A stretch of 64,000 bases of DNA, from contig JAVHNS010000012.1 in the NCBI GenBank assembly GCA_036872755.1, forward strand, positions 434,001 through 498,000, read 5' to 3'. The translations under genes and the position numbers were made by a program. Below are positions 11,601 to 23,600 of the stretch, piece after piece; the first letter of the stretch is position 1, and every line of letters starts with the position of its first letter. Source of the DNA: Orbilia blumenaviensis. Lineage: Eukaryota; Ascomycota; Orbiliomycetes; Orbiliales; Orbiliaceae. Below the pieces are notes generated by a model. The model worked only from the letters and a program-made list of their open reading frames with translations. It ran no database searches and had not been told where the DNA came from.

Positions 11601-14600
11601 CGAGCGTGATATGACATTCTTGTGATTCCCTTTCCGCGTGGACCTTGTTCACCAGGCCTGTAGGCCCGGCTTATTAAGTTGATACAGCATATGTAGTTCG
11701 ACAGTGACCCCCAAATTTCCTTCAGAGTGGCCGTTTTATTTGGGAAGTGGACGCAGTGAATTTGAAACCCAGCCGTGAGGTGGTTTCAAAGCGGGATATC
11801 CATGAGGGTGTTATTCCGATTCTTGCCGAAGCTTTCTTAGAAAGGAATATTTCCTAATTAGCCATCACTATTGCGATTCTATTCGCTGCGACTGCTTATG
11901 CTGCAACTGTATCTTGTGCCCCACGACCACATTTTCTTTCAATTTCAGGCAAAACCAAAAGGCAAAATCTTATATTCATTTTCGGTGATGACATCTCTTG
12001 CGATAGTATTGTCACAGATGATGGAATTCTAGTCCAGTGACCGGGTTTTGTTTTCCGCAGGGTCTGGGGAATTCGAGAGAGAGTTTCTAAAAACCAATTG
12101 CCCAATAGAACTTCGACTTCTGCTGTGATATAGCCCCACTTTTGCCACGAGTCAGTATTCAATCCGTTCGGCCTATTGAAGACGTTTTTGAAATCATCAC
12201 CCCTGTGGCTAGCTACGTACTCTCGAGGATATCCTGTGACATCCCAAGTAGAAGGTTTGCAGCAAAAAATGCCCATCTTAACTTGTTGTCGTTGTTTTTT
12301 CCTGAAATGAACCTTTCCATAAGTCGACTTTGCTATGCTTGTGGCTCTATAGCTTCGAATTCTGATATTACATTTTCCAAACCGGTTGAGCCGTCTCTCT
12401 CTCCTTCTCCATCCACCCGTAATATTCCGGCCAACCACAGGAAGGCTGCCCAAAGTAGGACAAAGCACCGTCTCAAGCCGTTCGAAATAGACGGTTAACG
12501 GCCTCGTCAGGCCGACTCATGCGCAGCAATACATACATAGTACTTGTAGTAATATCGATGCCCAATGAGTTTCCCCCCCCACCCCACATTTCATATGCAC
12601 ACAAGAAAAAAAAAAAAAAAAAAGCCCAGAGATAAACTCATTTTCAGCAATCGTCTCGAGCGGCTACCGTGGAAAAAATAGTTCTGGGCAGGCGCAAAAA
12701 AAGGGCATTAACAAAAACGCTCCAAGGATCATGTCGACAATCTCCAATTTTGTTGGAGACTTCATGCTTCTTCCCTTATCCATATCCACCACCCCCCTTC
12801 TCACTTTCGGGAATCGGCTAGTATTGTATACCGTACGTTGTAAATTACCCAAAATTGGACACGAAACGGTCAACCGCTGTGGATTATCTCTGTTTTTTCC
12901 CTTTTGTGATGCGAAAGCTTAGGGTTTGATCATAAAAAACCGTAACAACATCACGCCATGTTCTGTCATAGAAAAGCGGGCTATAATCAGACTATCCTCA
13001 CAGAAGGAAAGATCTACAGTATAAAATCCACCAACTTTTGATATGTTATAGTGGTAGTAGGCAGGCATTCATGGGGTAGCGATGGGTCTGATATTCGCAT
13101 AAACCCTTTTTTTGCGGATAGGGGCTATATCAGGCCAATGTCAATGTCAGCGGGGCCTTTTTGTTTGGCTTTAGAAGAAAAAAGTCTGGGGAAAACTTTT
13201 TTGCGTCCCGAGGTTAGAAGTAAGGGTGTTCTGATCCAAGGCTAGGGAGGGCCGGCGCCGACCTGGGAAAACCTTAGTGAACTGGCCGACGCTACCAGGC
13301 AAAGAAAAAAAAAAAAAAATTGAAAAAAATTAGGACCATGTGCGACGACTCATTGGCGACAAGTGATCCTGCCGCATTGAACTTCATTAGAAACGTGCCA
13401 ATTCATAGACCAATCCATTCGATATTGTCCAACAATCGGCGCAATCTCTGAGAAAAAATTTCTTTCACTTCGCAACTTCGCCGTTTTCGCTTACAGTCGG
13501 AGTTGGAAGGTTGAAACCTTGCTGTAATTTTGCCAATCGGCCTTCTTCGTCCGCGCAGACACTAGCATAGGCATAGGCACAGTTGTCAAATGTTTAAAAA
13601 AGCACGAGCATGGGGAGAAAAAAAATTCAACCATCTCGAGTCGCACCACGATGGCAATGCGGTGGCGAAAGCGTAATAAAGTCTGGTGTTGAGGAAAAAT
13701 TTTTCTATCAAAACTGCAGAAATGGTAAAAGTGAATGCCACCAACAGAAACCCTTCCAATCGATCGTGAGGCATCTGACTTCACTAGTCCACAAACCGGT
13801 GTATCAGTGACTTCGGGCTGCAGGACATGCACCTGAAAACACCAACTTTATCTTTCTTGTCGCAGTCGCCTCTGTCTACCTGCATGAAGAATTCAGATAC
13901 AGCGACCTACATAGCACGGGGTCCCTTTTTTCTGAATCTCATTCACAGATGCAATCGGACCCTTGACAAATGATAACCATCGCGTCCGTGTCTCTCTGCC
14001 GTTCCTTGAAATTCCAAACACTTGTGCAGGTAATAAGGTGAATTTGGAACAGGGGGTGGTACTTCTTAGATACCGACTATGCCTACGTATTCACTATGCA
14101 AGTCGTGGTCCCACACATGAACCATTATTTCACACTGCATTTCAGGTTTTAGACGTAAGAGCATACCCCTGCTTGGGTAAAGCGTCTGTAAAATATGTGG
14201 CTCTCTTGCCTCCGCCCAAGGAATTGATAACGTAGTTTGGTGATAGCGACAAGAAAGTACCGGTGGGTACCAATGATTCTAGGGTGGCCCTGACCCCATT
14301 TCTCTAACAACATTGCATCCTGCAAGCATCATCTCCAATGCTGTTAGAGAAGTAGCTGGGTGTGGGTAGAGTGGCGGTCCTAAAGGAAAGTAGACGAGAG
14401 ACCCTCTAGTTTGAGGAGGGCCAAAACTATTCGTACCGAGATACCCGCGTCGGTTCGAAGGTTTGCCTTATCAGCCTTCCCCAAAGGAACGAGACAGATA
14501 ACAAAGGAAAGGGAAAGCGAGAAGAGAAGGGCCAGGGGGAAGCTTGTACCACCTAAAAGCACAACATATTACAACGCTTTGGGCACCAACGATACGTTTG

Positions 14601-17589
14601 CAAGCGGTCGAGAACCCTTGACCGTACTTGATAGGTTTGTTGAGAGAAAAAAAGAATCCAAGGACCCGCAATAACAAGCCTTGAACGGTTTTATAGTGTT
14701 TGTTTTGACGCCCTGGTTCTTAACACCAAAAAGGACCCATAGTTTCGCACATTCGGAAACTCTCTCATTTGTGGGTTCGATGGCATAAGGATATCGTTCC
14801 TTTGAGACAAAAGTTGGTTACGCCGATGGAACTGACACCGGGGTTTCTTCGTATACGTGTATAACCGTCTCCCGCCCCACCGTCTCTGTATACATGTATA
14901 CAAGTAGATGTTATTTTCGTCGGGTAGACGCTGATCATAATTGTAGAGCATGAATACAAGTTTTGCCTTTTGTCAAACTCGGATACTCGGAATTTCTGGA
15001 TATATGAGATTTCTTACTTGCCCGTAGTACACGAGCGAAATAGACAAAAGATATGAATGGAGCTCATGAGCTCTTGTTAGCCACATGGTAACGAGGCTAT
15101 CGATACAGACTTTCTCCGTCTGCAAGCTTGTGAATGACCGACGGTACCATCTAAGGTCTGTGCTCCCCCTATAAATCGTTAAACCAGTCTGGCTAGTGTA
15201 ACGGTCTACAGAAGACTAAATAAGCTCATCGATGAGGAACATACTTTTTTCTTGTTCCTTCTCTTTTGTACGAAGAGGCATTTTTTTTTATTTTATGATT
15301 TTTAGCACTTATTCTGGAACCAATGCAGAATAATGTCCCCATGACGATATTTCAAAGTGTATTCCTCCGAAGATCATTTGACATCGTGTGATACTAGCGT
15401 CGTTCCGACTTTCTCGATCCAGGTTTTTCTTGACATTGGTGGAGGAGAACGATACTATAATAATTGACAGGAAGAGAAGGGAAAGGAGGGCTATACTGTC
15501 TCAGTTACACCACGCGATGACTAAAAGACGGTCGCTAAGGGCAGAATCAAGAATGCTCGTGTTCCTCGGTGACCCGAAGAATCAGGCTTAGTTGGAACGT
15601 AAATTAGCAGCCCTTTTTTTTTTGTTTTTCAAAAATTCTTTTTATAAGAAAATATTTTATCGGCGGAGTACTCCGCACATCAAGTTCCGTTACTCGGAAT
15701 CTATTCTTGTTGAAATCGTCAGGAACGGCTAGGTAATTATTTCATTCCAACAGAAACAATTGACGGGAGATGAGGCGAGCCACATGCCTGAGGGAAAGAG
15801 GCACAGGTCCCGTTCAATCGGTACCGAAATACCAGACAAGATGCAACAGGAATGAAAGCTGATTCGGTAGTTCAAAAAAAAATTTGGAGCTGAAATAGCG
15901 GCCGCAAATGGCCAATTTGATGGGAATGGTGGCTTGATATGTAACCGATGCGGTGGGAAGGACTCACTCCGTAAGGGCTGGCCTCAAGCTCCTGGATTTC
16001 GCCAGAGGCCGTCTGGACTTCAGCTCCTTCTTCCACGTGGAATCCATATGATAGGCTGAAAACGGAAGGGATGAAAGAGATATCTTTTTAGGGTGGTTGC
16101 CACGAGATGGGGTTTTGGGGAGAAGAGGGTGTTGTAGATGGAGACGGTGTGTTGCGGCGACAAATACGATGACACGGCACGTTTCGACTTCAGCCTGTGA
16201 TGTTAACCTTCCTCAAGGCAGGCACATAGTCTTTCTTTTTGCATTTTTGAAAGCACGAAGGCGGTCGGTCAGCTGAGCAGCTGGTCGATGGCGTCTCCAT
16301 ATTTTGATATCGCATATCATATATTATTAATTGAACAGCCCAGACACGAGGAGTTTGAGCCTGCCATCAATAGCGGCGGGCTGGTATCTTAGTGACGGTT
16401 TACGAACTGCGGGTGACAAAAACGCCATCCAATTTCGCTGCTTCTCCGCATTTTCCAAGTTCTTGGGAGCGATTAATGGGGATGGTGGTTTGTTTCGTCC
16501 AATAGATAGCGCTCTCGTCTCGCACCGATAGCTTGCTCGACTGGAACAAGGTTACCAGGTCGTGGTTCAAATTAGTAAACTTTCACATAATAGCCTGTGT
16601 GCAGTTGTGTGTAGGTATACCCGTATTCGATTCATGTTGGGGAAACAGAGAACTGTGCTTTGCTTTGCTTTGCTTTGTGCATTGCATATTAACGCAAGAG
16701 AAGCATCTCAAATGGGGTTATTACGGCGACTATGAAGGGGGAAGGGACCCTGAACATATCTCGATGTGGCCAGTAAGCAATGAGCAACGATGCAATCCTG
16801 CGGCTTTTCTGGGGTTTCCGATGGGTCCAACATACACGATGACGGCCATTGCTAGCGAGCCCACAGAAAAGAAATTTGTGCTTTTAGTAAACGTTTTTCC
16901 GTTTTTCTTTTGTTTGTTTCTTTCTGGTCAAAGAGAGGGAAAAAAATTTTTGTGACAGAGGGGAAAAAGGATGTCAATTGCAGGGGGAGACGAGCGAAAA
17001 AAGCATAGTACCTAGCTAAGACGCTTTGACACTGACAAAGAAATCTGGGGAAGAAAAGGCTGAAATGGGAAGGGAATCCAGTCCCGTCCCAGAGATCCCC
17101 AGATTTTTTTGTTTCTGGTGGGAAGTGTGCACCTAGCAGCGCAGCTCGCGATGAGAAACACTGGGCGGTGAGGGGGGCTGGCGCTCGATAGAGGCATAGA
17201 CAATCATAGAAGTGAGCATGATGCCGTACGTATGCTCCATGCAATGCACAATTCCGTTCTGCTTAATCTCCATACGACGAATTCGAGGTTTTACGGCTGG
17301 TGGGGGCTTACTCGCCCTGTAATGTAAGCAGCATGTTGATGCCCAAATGCTCAAACGGGGAAGCTGATAGACTTTCACATTTTCCAAGGGTCATATCTGG
17401 CCATTGCACACGCTGCATTCCCCTTGAGATCCGGTATCATGATGGATGATCGGATCAAAGCGCTATTGTTCATCACCATCATCACCCGTTCATTCCTTTC
17501 CGGAGGGGAGATACACACATTGAAGGGTCCCAAAATATGTGCATGTCTCTGGCGATTGCGACCATCGAGGCTTATTCACGGACGAGGTG

Positions 17590-17615
17590 TTTTTTTTTTT
17601 TTTTTTTTTTTTTTT
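17590..17615. repeat. 26-base T homopolymer
   Basis: Uninterrupted T run on the plus strand in the long gene-free stretch. No mobile element boundary or target duplication is visible beside it. Confidence 0.95.
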
Positions 17616-19697
17616 ATCGATTGCCGTAGTTTCCGAGCAGCCAAAATCTTAATTCCCTTTCATCCCAACAATCCCATCGTTTTGGGGAAAGCGTAGTCGT
17701 CAAAGAAAAGGCTCTGAGATGAAATAATGATCAGACGACACGCCTTTTGGGTTACAAGGCCACCCGTCGCAGCGGCTCAGTATCTTTTTCTGGCGGCCGT
17801 AGTGTGGGTACCTCCGATGCTTTTTCTAGTCCACGGAGGCGTCAGGCGGTACATCACGTAGTATGGAATGCAAAAGATTGGGGATGTCGAACTTGGACAT
17901 GTATCTCTTGTACCTGCCGTGCCATCATCTGGATGAGAGGAAAAAGCCGCTTAACCAGTTGCAGGGCTAGCTCGAAGGGCTATCGGTCCAATATCGAAAA
18001 GCGAAAGAACCAAAACCCCAAAAATTTTTCGAAAGAGAGATCCAACATTAGCGCTACACTTTCCGGATAGGGAAGCGCAAACCTGAAATCTCAGGAGTGA
18101 TTTATCTGTCAAATCTTTTTTTTTCTTGCGATCGATCCCTTGAGGTTGGAGTTGCTTGGTTGCTTGCCTTGCTAAGCAGGGAAGCGGGAGCAGGACAAGG
18201 GAGGGAAAAGGACAAGAAAGTTTGGCGATGCTTCCCCACATGTACCCAAGGTACATCCATACATAGCACATACAGTGTATCAACATTATTTATCAGAGAG
18301 GGATCTTGGTTGGAAGAAAAAAAACCTCAACTTTAGAGTAAAGTTTCTCCAGGGCAGCGTTTATATGGCAAATATACTTGAATCCGAGTCGCAACGACCG
18401 AACGACGTGAGTGGCTAGATCTGGGAGATATGAGATACCCTGGTCCTAAAGACCCGAGCTGGTGACAGGGGGGGCGTAGTGAAGCGGCAGCTGGCTAAGT
18501 TGCTCGTTAGTGCACACAAGTAGCTGGGAAAAAAGAAAAGAAGGTAATTGCAAAGACAGAGGAGAAATGACGATACAAAGCGGTACTTTGTGACAAGAAA
18601 GAGGGGCGGCCATGTGTGCGCTGATCAGTAAGTATTTCTTCCCTCTTGACTTCTATACATACCTATACACCCACACACACACCCACACACATATGTCAGT
18701 CAGTTAAGAAGTATATAGTATACTTTCTTGGTGAGGCCGGCGAAGGGAAGTATTTTGCTTTTGCGTGAATATGTAGGGGTGTTTTGGAAGGATATAACTG
18801 TGTACGTACTGACGACGGTCCGGTGGTTCATTTCTCATGAATTGAATTGGATCATGATCATTGCCTTGCCGGCATGCGTAGTAAGTATTATTATTAATGG
18901 TATTTGTTACTACCGTGTCGTCTATAGGTATCCATACATGCCCTCATAATATACGGAGGATGTACGTACGTATTGTCACATATATCAATCTCCGGAGGTG
19001 AGCACTATGAGAATGAGGATGATATGATTAATACTCAACTCGACCGCCATGACCATGCATTATAATAACAAACAATCTAAGTCTATATGTAGAATGGGGG
19101 GGGGGGGTTGTGTGTGTGTGAAATCCATCAAAGACCGAAAAAAAACTAAAGAAGGCATACAATATCTCCTCCGACATACATCCATACATATCAGAAGCCC
19201 GTTGAGCACGACACCATCTCGCAATATCACGCTGGGGCAGGCCTAAATCCTCCACTGCTTTTCTCTCACTCAGAGGAATGGCCCTCGTCACTAAGTTTAA
19301 ACTTGAATAATGGCGCTAGACTTCTTTCGGGGCCCCTGCAAATCATGGTCTCGAAAAGAAGAAAACATATTTTTCTCTCTTAAATTTTTCCAAAAAGCAA
19401 AACCGCTCCAAGAGGAGGGAAATCGAATGAAGGCAGAGAAAAAGAAAAAACCTCATCCCACCAGAGAAAAGAAAGAAAGAAAGAAAGAAAAAGCAAAGGC
19501 GACAGGACTGCCTGCCTGCAGCAAGCCAGCCAGCCAGCCAGCCAAAGAGAGGGAGAGCTGTGTGCGGTGTGGGCTGGTAGGTTAGTAGTAGCCTTTTAGT
19601 CCGAAGGACATCCACCACTTGTGCTTGCTTGCACTTGCGTGCTATACATACTCCGACCTTAAATACATCAGCTCCCCTCCAACATATCGCCCTTCCA

Positions 19698-19879
19698 TGC
19701 CTCTACAACCTCTCGTGTTTGGAAGTTATATATATTTTGGCTTGGAACTCCAACGATCACTGTCCCTTCAATTACTTACACCTACAGTATATGCATTGAC
19801 GCATTCAACTCATCTCTCCACTCCCTTTCGACCACGACCATCGGGTGCTGCTCCCTTATCCGGCCACTACATAGCCTGA
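19698..19879 (+). promoter_or_regulatory. Possible 60-residue upstream ORF in the ECL1-family leader
   Basis: An ATG at 19698 opens a 60-codon frame ending at 19879, in a pyrimidine-rich region that reads like a long 5' leader. A second tiny ATG-His-stop frame lies within it near 19792. From 19880 to the main ATG I see no further ATG. Whether these are in the mRNA depends on the transcription start, which is unknown. Confidence 0.3.
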
Positions 19880-20149
19880 ACCTTCCTCCACTTCACCCAT
19901 CAATCCATCTAACCATCAACATCGACAATCAACGTCTGCCCCGCTGTTACTTATATACATATAAATAATTATCATTATCATTATCATACTATTCATTCGA
20001 AGTGATACATCAATAAATATTTATATATAAGACTGCAGAGCCAGACTTGCCTCCCTTCAATAATTCCATCGACCTTCAGAATCACAAATCCTCAACCACA
20101 CCGTATCACAAAAACAACTATATATATCATACATAAATATATAGTCAAA

Positions 20150-20617
20150 ATGCCTTTTGAGTGGTCTCTCGATTACTGCCTCACCTGCGATAGGGAAGCA
20201 CCAAATGGAGCCGCTTACTGTTCACAGGCTTGCCGTCTAGCAGACATGGAGAGGGCTTCGTGTAGTTCGTCGCCGAAGACTGCCACAAGCACGAGCACAT
20301 CTGGCGCCCCTGGTGGATTCTACCTCCCGCCTGCTCTCAACTTCTCTACATTGTCAAGGACGCATGAGACGGCTTCTGGGTCTCCAGTCAGGTCGAATCC
20401 TACATGGTTACCGCCTAGCAACTCTAATGGCAGGAAAGGTTCCGCCGGCTCGAACCTCCACCCTTCCCCGTCTCGAACATCTCTTTCATCGATGCCATCT
20501 CAACATTCGCCCTTTGAGCAGTCTTACCTGTCCGAAAAGGCCCTTCGAGAGCTTAATGACTACGCCAATGCTTTCGACCAGGTCAGGGACAACAAGCGAC
20601 GAATGACAATTTACTAA
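20150..20617 (+). CDS. ECL1: ECL1-family (extender of chronological lifespan) zinc-binding protein
   Basis: A 155-residue single-exon frame. The N-terminus reads SLDYCLTCDREAP followed by AAYCSQACRLADME, giving C-x2-C and C-x3-C pairs that define the fungal ECL1/2/3 zinc-binding family. In Schizosaccharomyces pombe these small proteins extend chronological lifespan and respond to nutrient or metal limitation; transfer of that role here is inference. After the zinc motif the protein is Ser/Pro-rich, then has a more conserved-looking C-terminal helix with YLSEKALRELNDYANAF. The start is the first ATG before the motif, preceded by an A-rich context. It is the only convincing gene in about 21 kb. 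Downstream sequence to roughly 21180 is CT-rich and may be 3' UTR. Confidence 0.85.
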   Translation: MPFEWSLDYCLTCDREAPNGAAYCSQACRLADMERASCSSSPKTATSTSTSGAPGGFYLPPALNFSTLSRTHETASGSPVRSNPTWLPPSNSNGRKGSAGSNLHPSPSRTSLSSMPSQHSPFEQSYLSEKALRELNDYANAFDQVRDNKRRMTIY

Positions 20618-23600
20618 GCGATCAACCAATCAATCAATCAATCAACCTCACCTCGACCACCCACACTCATCTCACCTCAGCAACCTTCTAAATATCACGG
20701 CCTCTAACGCAGCATTGCTCTCCTCTTTCCCATCTTCATTTCCCATTATACCACTATAAAACCAAACAAATATACCATTTTATATCAGCATTTAACGGGG
20801 TTACAACTGGGTTTCTACAAAAGTCATTTTTTTCTTTCTTTCTTAATCCAAACATTCTTCCCGACAGATCCAGTCTCCGTCTCATCTCAGAATCCGAGAA
20901 TTCTGGAGACTCACTCTACCTCTCTTCCTCTTTTTATTTCTCTTCGTGTATATCTACTACTACCTCTGCACAAGGCCTCATACTTTTAATTTTCCTTTCT
21001 GGACGGGATTCTCTCCCAACATTCCGTATTATTCGGCGCAAGGGGGTAAATCCGAATTCAACCTCACGAATAGCAACGGTCGTTCTTATACACTGGCGGT
21101 ATCGGGTCTTTTCGCAGAACAACTTGGGCATGTCTTCTTTTATCTTATTTTCACACTCATAACTTCTTTTTAACGAACTTTGCAAGCGGTTGAATTTCCC
21201 TCTTGAGATTATTCTTTTTTTTACCCAGGCGAAATGTCATGTTGTCTTATGCAGGGTGGGAGTTCTATCATCTATCTGGGGATTTTTGCTATCTGGGATT
21301 TCTAGTTTTTTATCTCCTTTGTTTAAACCAAAAAACTAAACTAACGAAGAAAGAGGCTCGGCGGTTTTCCGCCTTGGAATAAAATCGCTCGATGTCCTCT
21401 TTTTTTCGATTAGTTACCACGTTCCCACGTCGAACGTGCGTGTGTGGGTGGACACTTCGAGGCTTCACAAAAATGCCTCTTTATGCCACATCAATGTACA
21501 TTAAAAGAAAAAACTAAGGCCGAAAGAATTCAAACCAAACAAAAAAAAACAGACTCACTCTCCACTGAACTTGTAGATCTTGTAGATGAATTTCTTGATC
21601 CGCGATATCGAAGGGTCTTGCCTGTTTCACATGCTGGGGCGTGAAGGTGAATGGGTGGCCCTATGAAGATTACTATTGCTTGCGACTGGCCACAGCAAGC
21701 GAAAGCAGTTATACCGCACGCACACACACACATCAACAACCTATCGATTATGCATGGTGATTATTTCGTGATGATGCGATTTCATACACGCACGCAGTGT
21801 GCGAAGTTGATCGGATCTTCTTTTAGAAAAGAAAAATTTTTTGTCCTCACATTAATTTTCACAGTTACGAATCGGAGACGAATACGGGCGCTGCCCTGTG
21901 ACTGGGAACAGAACGGCTATAACACCGGATACGAGACGGATGATATGAAGGTTTTTCACAACTGGTTGCGATACTTAACTTTGAGTTTTTTTTTTTCTTT
22001 TGGTTTTGGTTTCTCACAAAATATAACCTTTTCCTTCTCCGTCGAGCAAAACTTCTCTCCTTCTAGATCTTTCCGAAGGTCGGCCGTGACTTGCGCACGT
22101 CTCTTTCTCTATTCTCACTTTCATTACGAAAAGTATGGGGATGACGACTATGAGCGAGCGAGTCCAAAGGGTTCGGAAGCGATGGCCTCCGTCCCCGGGT
22201 TCAAGTTTTTTTTTTTTCCCTGTGTGAGCGAGCTACCCGGATTGCTCATAAGCTGAGAAAATTTCAACATATTAAAATTTTTTCCTTTTGAGCTTTCCTT
22301 ACTCCGTACTCTCGGGTTTTGGTTGGTGTCTCGCGGAGCCCGTGTCAGAACCGAAACGCCGAATAGAAGGGGGAATTGGGCAAAGAAAGAAAAAACGGGG
22401 GTATTTCGGTTCCTAAAAGCTATGACCATTGACATTGACAAGCTACGAGTGTACCTGCCTAACAGAGGATATTAGTTAGGGCGTATTGAATGCAAATGAG
22501 TGATAAAAAAAAAAAAAAAAAACTTCGTTCTACTATGGCTAGCCAGCTAGGAGTAATATCACATCCCGAATATCACGTAGCAAAGAATTTAAGATAATCT
22601 ATTTCTTTTTTGCTCTGAACTGGCTTGTATCACGGTCCTAAAAGTCAATTCCTTCATTTATTCAGGGTCTCGAACAGTCCTAATTACCCTGCCGCTGCCT
22701 GTCCAGCTTCCTTTATCCGCCTCAGGGCATCGATGAGAAGGTTTCCTTTACGACTCCTTGTGCAACATGCTGCAGTGCCAAATGCCTTTCCCTTTTCCAC
22801 GGACATTCCCCCATACCCGCGTTCTTCATGCAAGCCAGTGAAGGCAAAGGTAAAGATATCACTACTAGGTAGAAGCGGAAGAACTAGAATCAACAGGCTA
22901 CGAAAACCACGAAAACAAGGGGAAAGGTTGAGAAGACGTTATTTTTCTCCGCAAAAAGTCTCGACATTTCTTTCCTTTTCCTTCGTCAATTGTGGGTAGC
23001 TACATACAGCTGTACAGATAGCCCTCCGTTTCGCTTAACCACACGGGAGTGTTATGTGCTATCCGTTACAAGGGGTCGAAAAAGAATTAGGTCTCTTCTC
23101 TCCGTTCAAATGTTGAATATTAACGGAAGCCACCCCACACAAGGAATGCGTGCATCCCGCGTTTCCTTCTTGACAGGATATTTCTGTGCGAAAGATGCAG
23201 CTTATGCGTGAGGCGTGTATATCCCTTTGTGCTTTCGGCAAGTGTAAGAAAGATTGCGGGGACGGAGGGAGGTTCCGTTCAATAGAATGTCCTAAAAATC
23301 TCCAATATAAAAATATCAGATGTTATGTAGGTTCTAATATGTAGGATCATTATTATTACTATTAATTTTTTCCCGGAGGCGCGAAGGGAGAAAAAGGCAG
23401 CAGCAAGGTGGACTGCTTTTGGCTTGATAATCAATTGAAGCCCGGATACGGCATCAAACATCAACCTCTTCTGCTTGCCTGTTTCCCTTGAAATTGGGCA
23501 AACTTATGCGAGATGTGATGGGGAGAAGGTGGTCTCTTTTTTTTTTCTTTCGAAATTTACCCCAGATATCGGGAGCAGCCGCCAGGGCCAAGGGTTGTAT

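Larger units (their letters stand above)
8633..20149. other. 11.5-kb gene-free stretch upstream of the ECL1-family gene
   Basis: No open frame here shows family motifs, coding-like composition or joinable exons. It holds many T- and A-runs, short pentamer and tetramer repeats (CTTTG near 16662, CAGC near 19528, GAAA near 19474) and CA-rich patches (18668-18700). The last several hundred bases are pyrimidine-rich, as in a fungal leader. It may hold untranslated RNAs or distal control sequence, which cannot be told from sequence alone. Confidence 0.6.

Noticed and set aside
16533..17244. Opposing frames of 140 and 130 residues in the ECL1 desert
   Set aside because: Overlap each other antisense, low-complexity Phe/Leu content from T-runs, no splice partners.
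18660..18710. CA-rich and TATA-like patches as a promoter
   Set aside because: No gene follows on either strand within several hundred bases, so a promoter call has no target.
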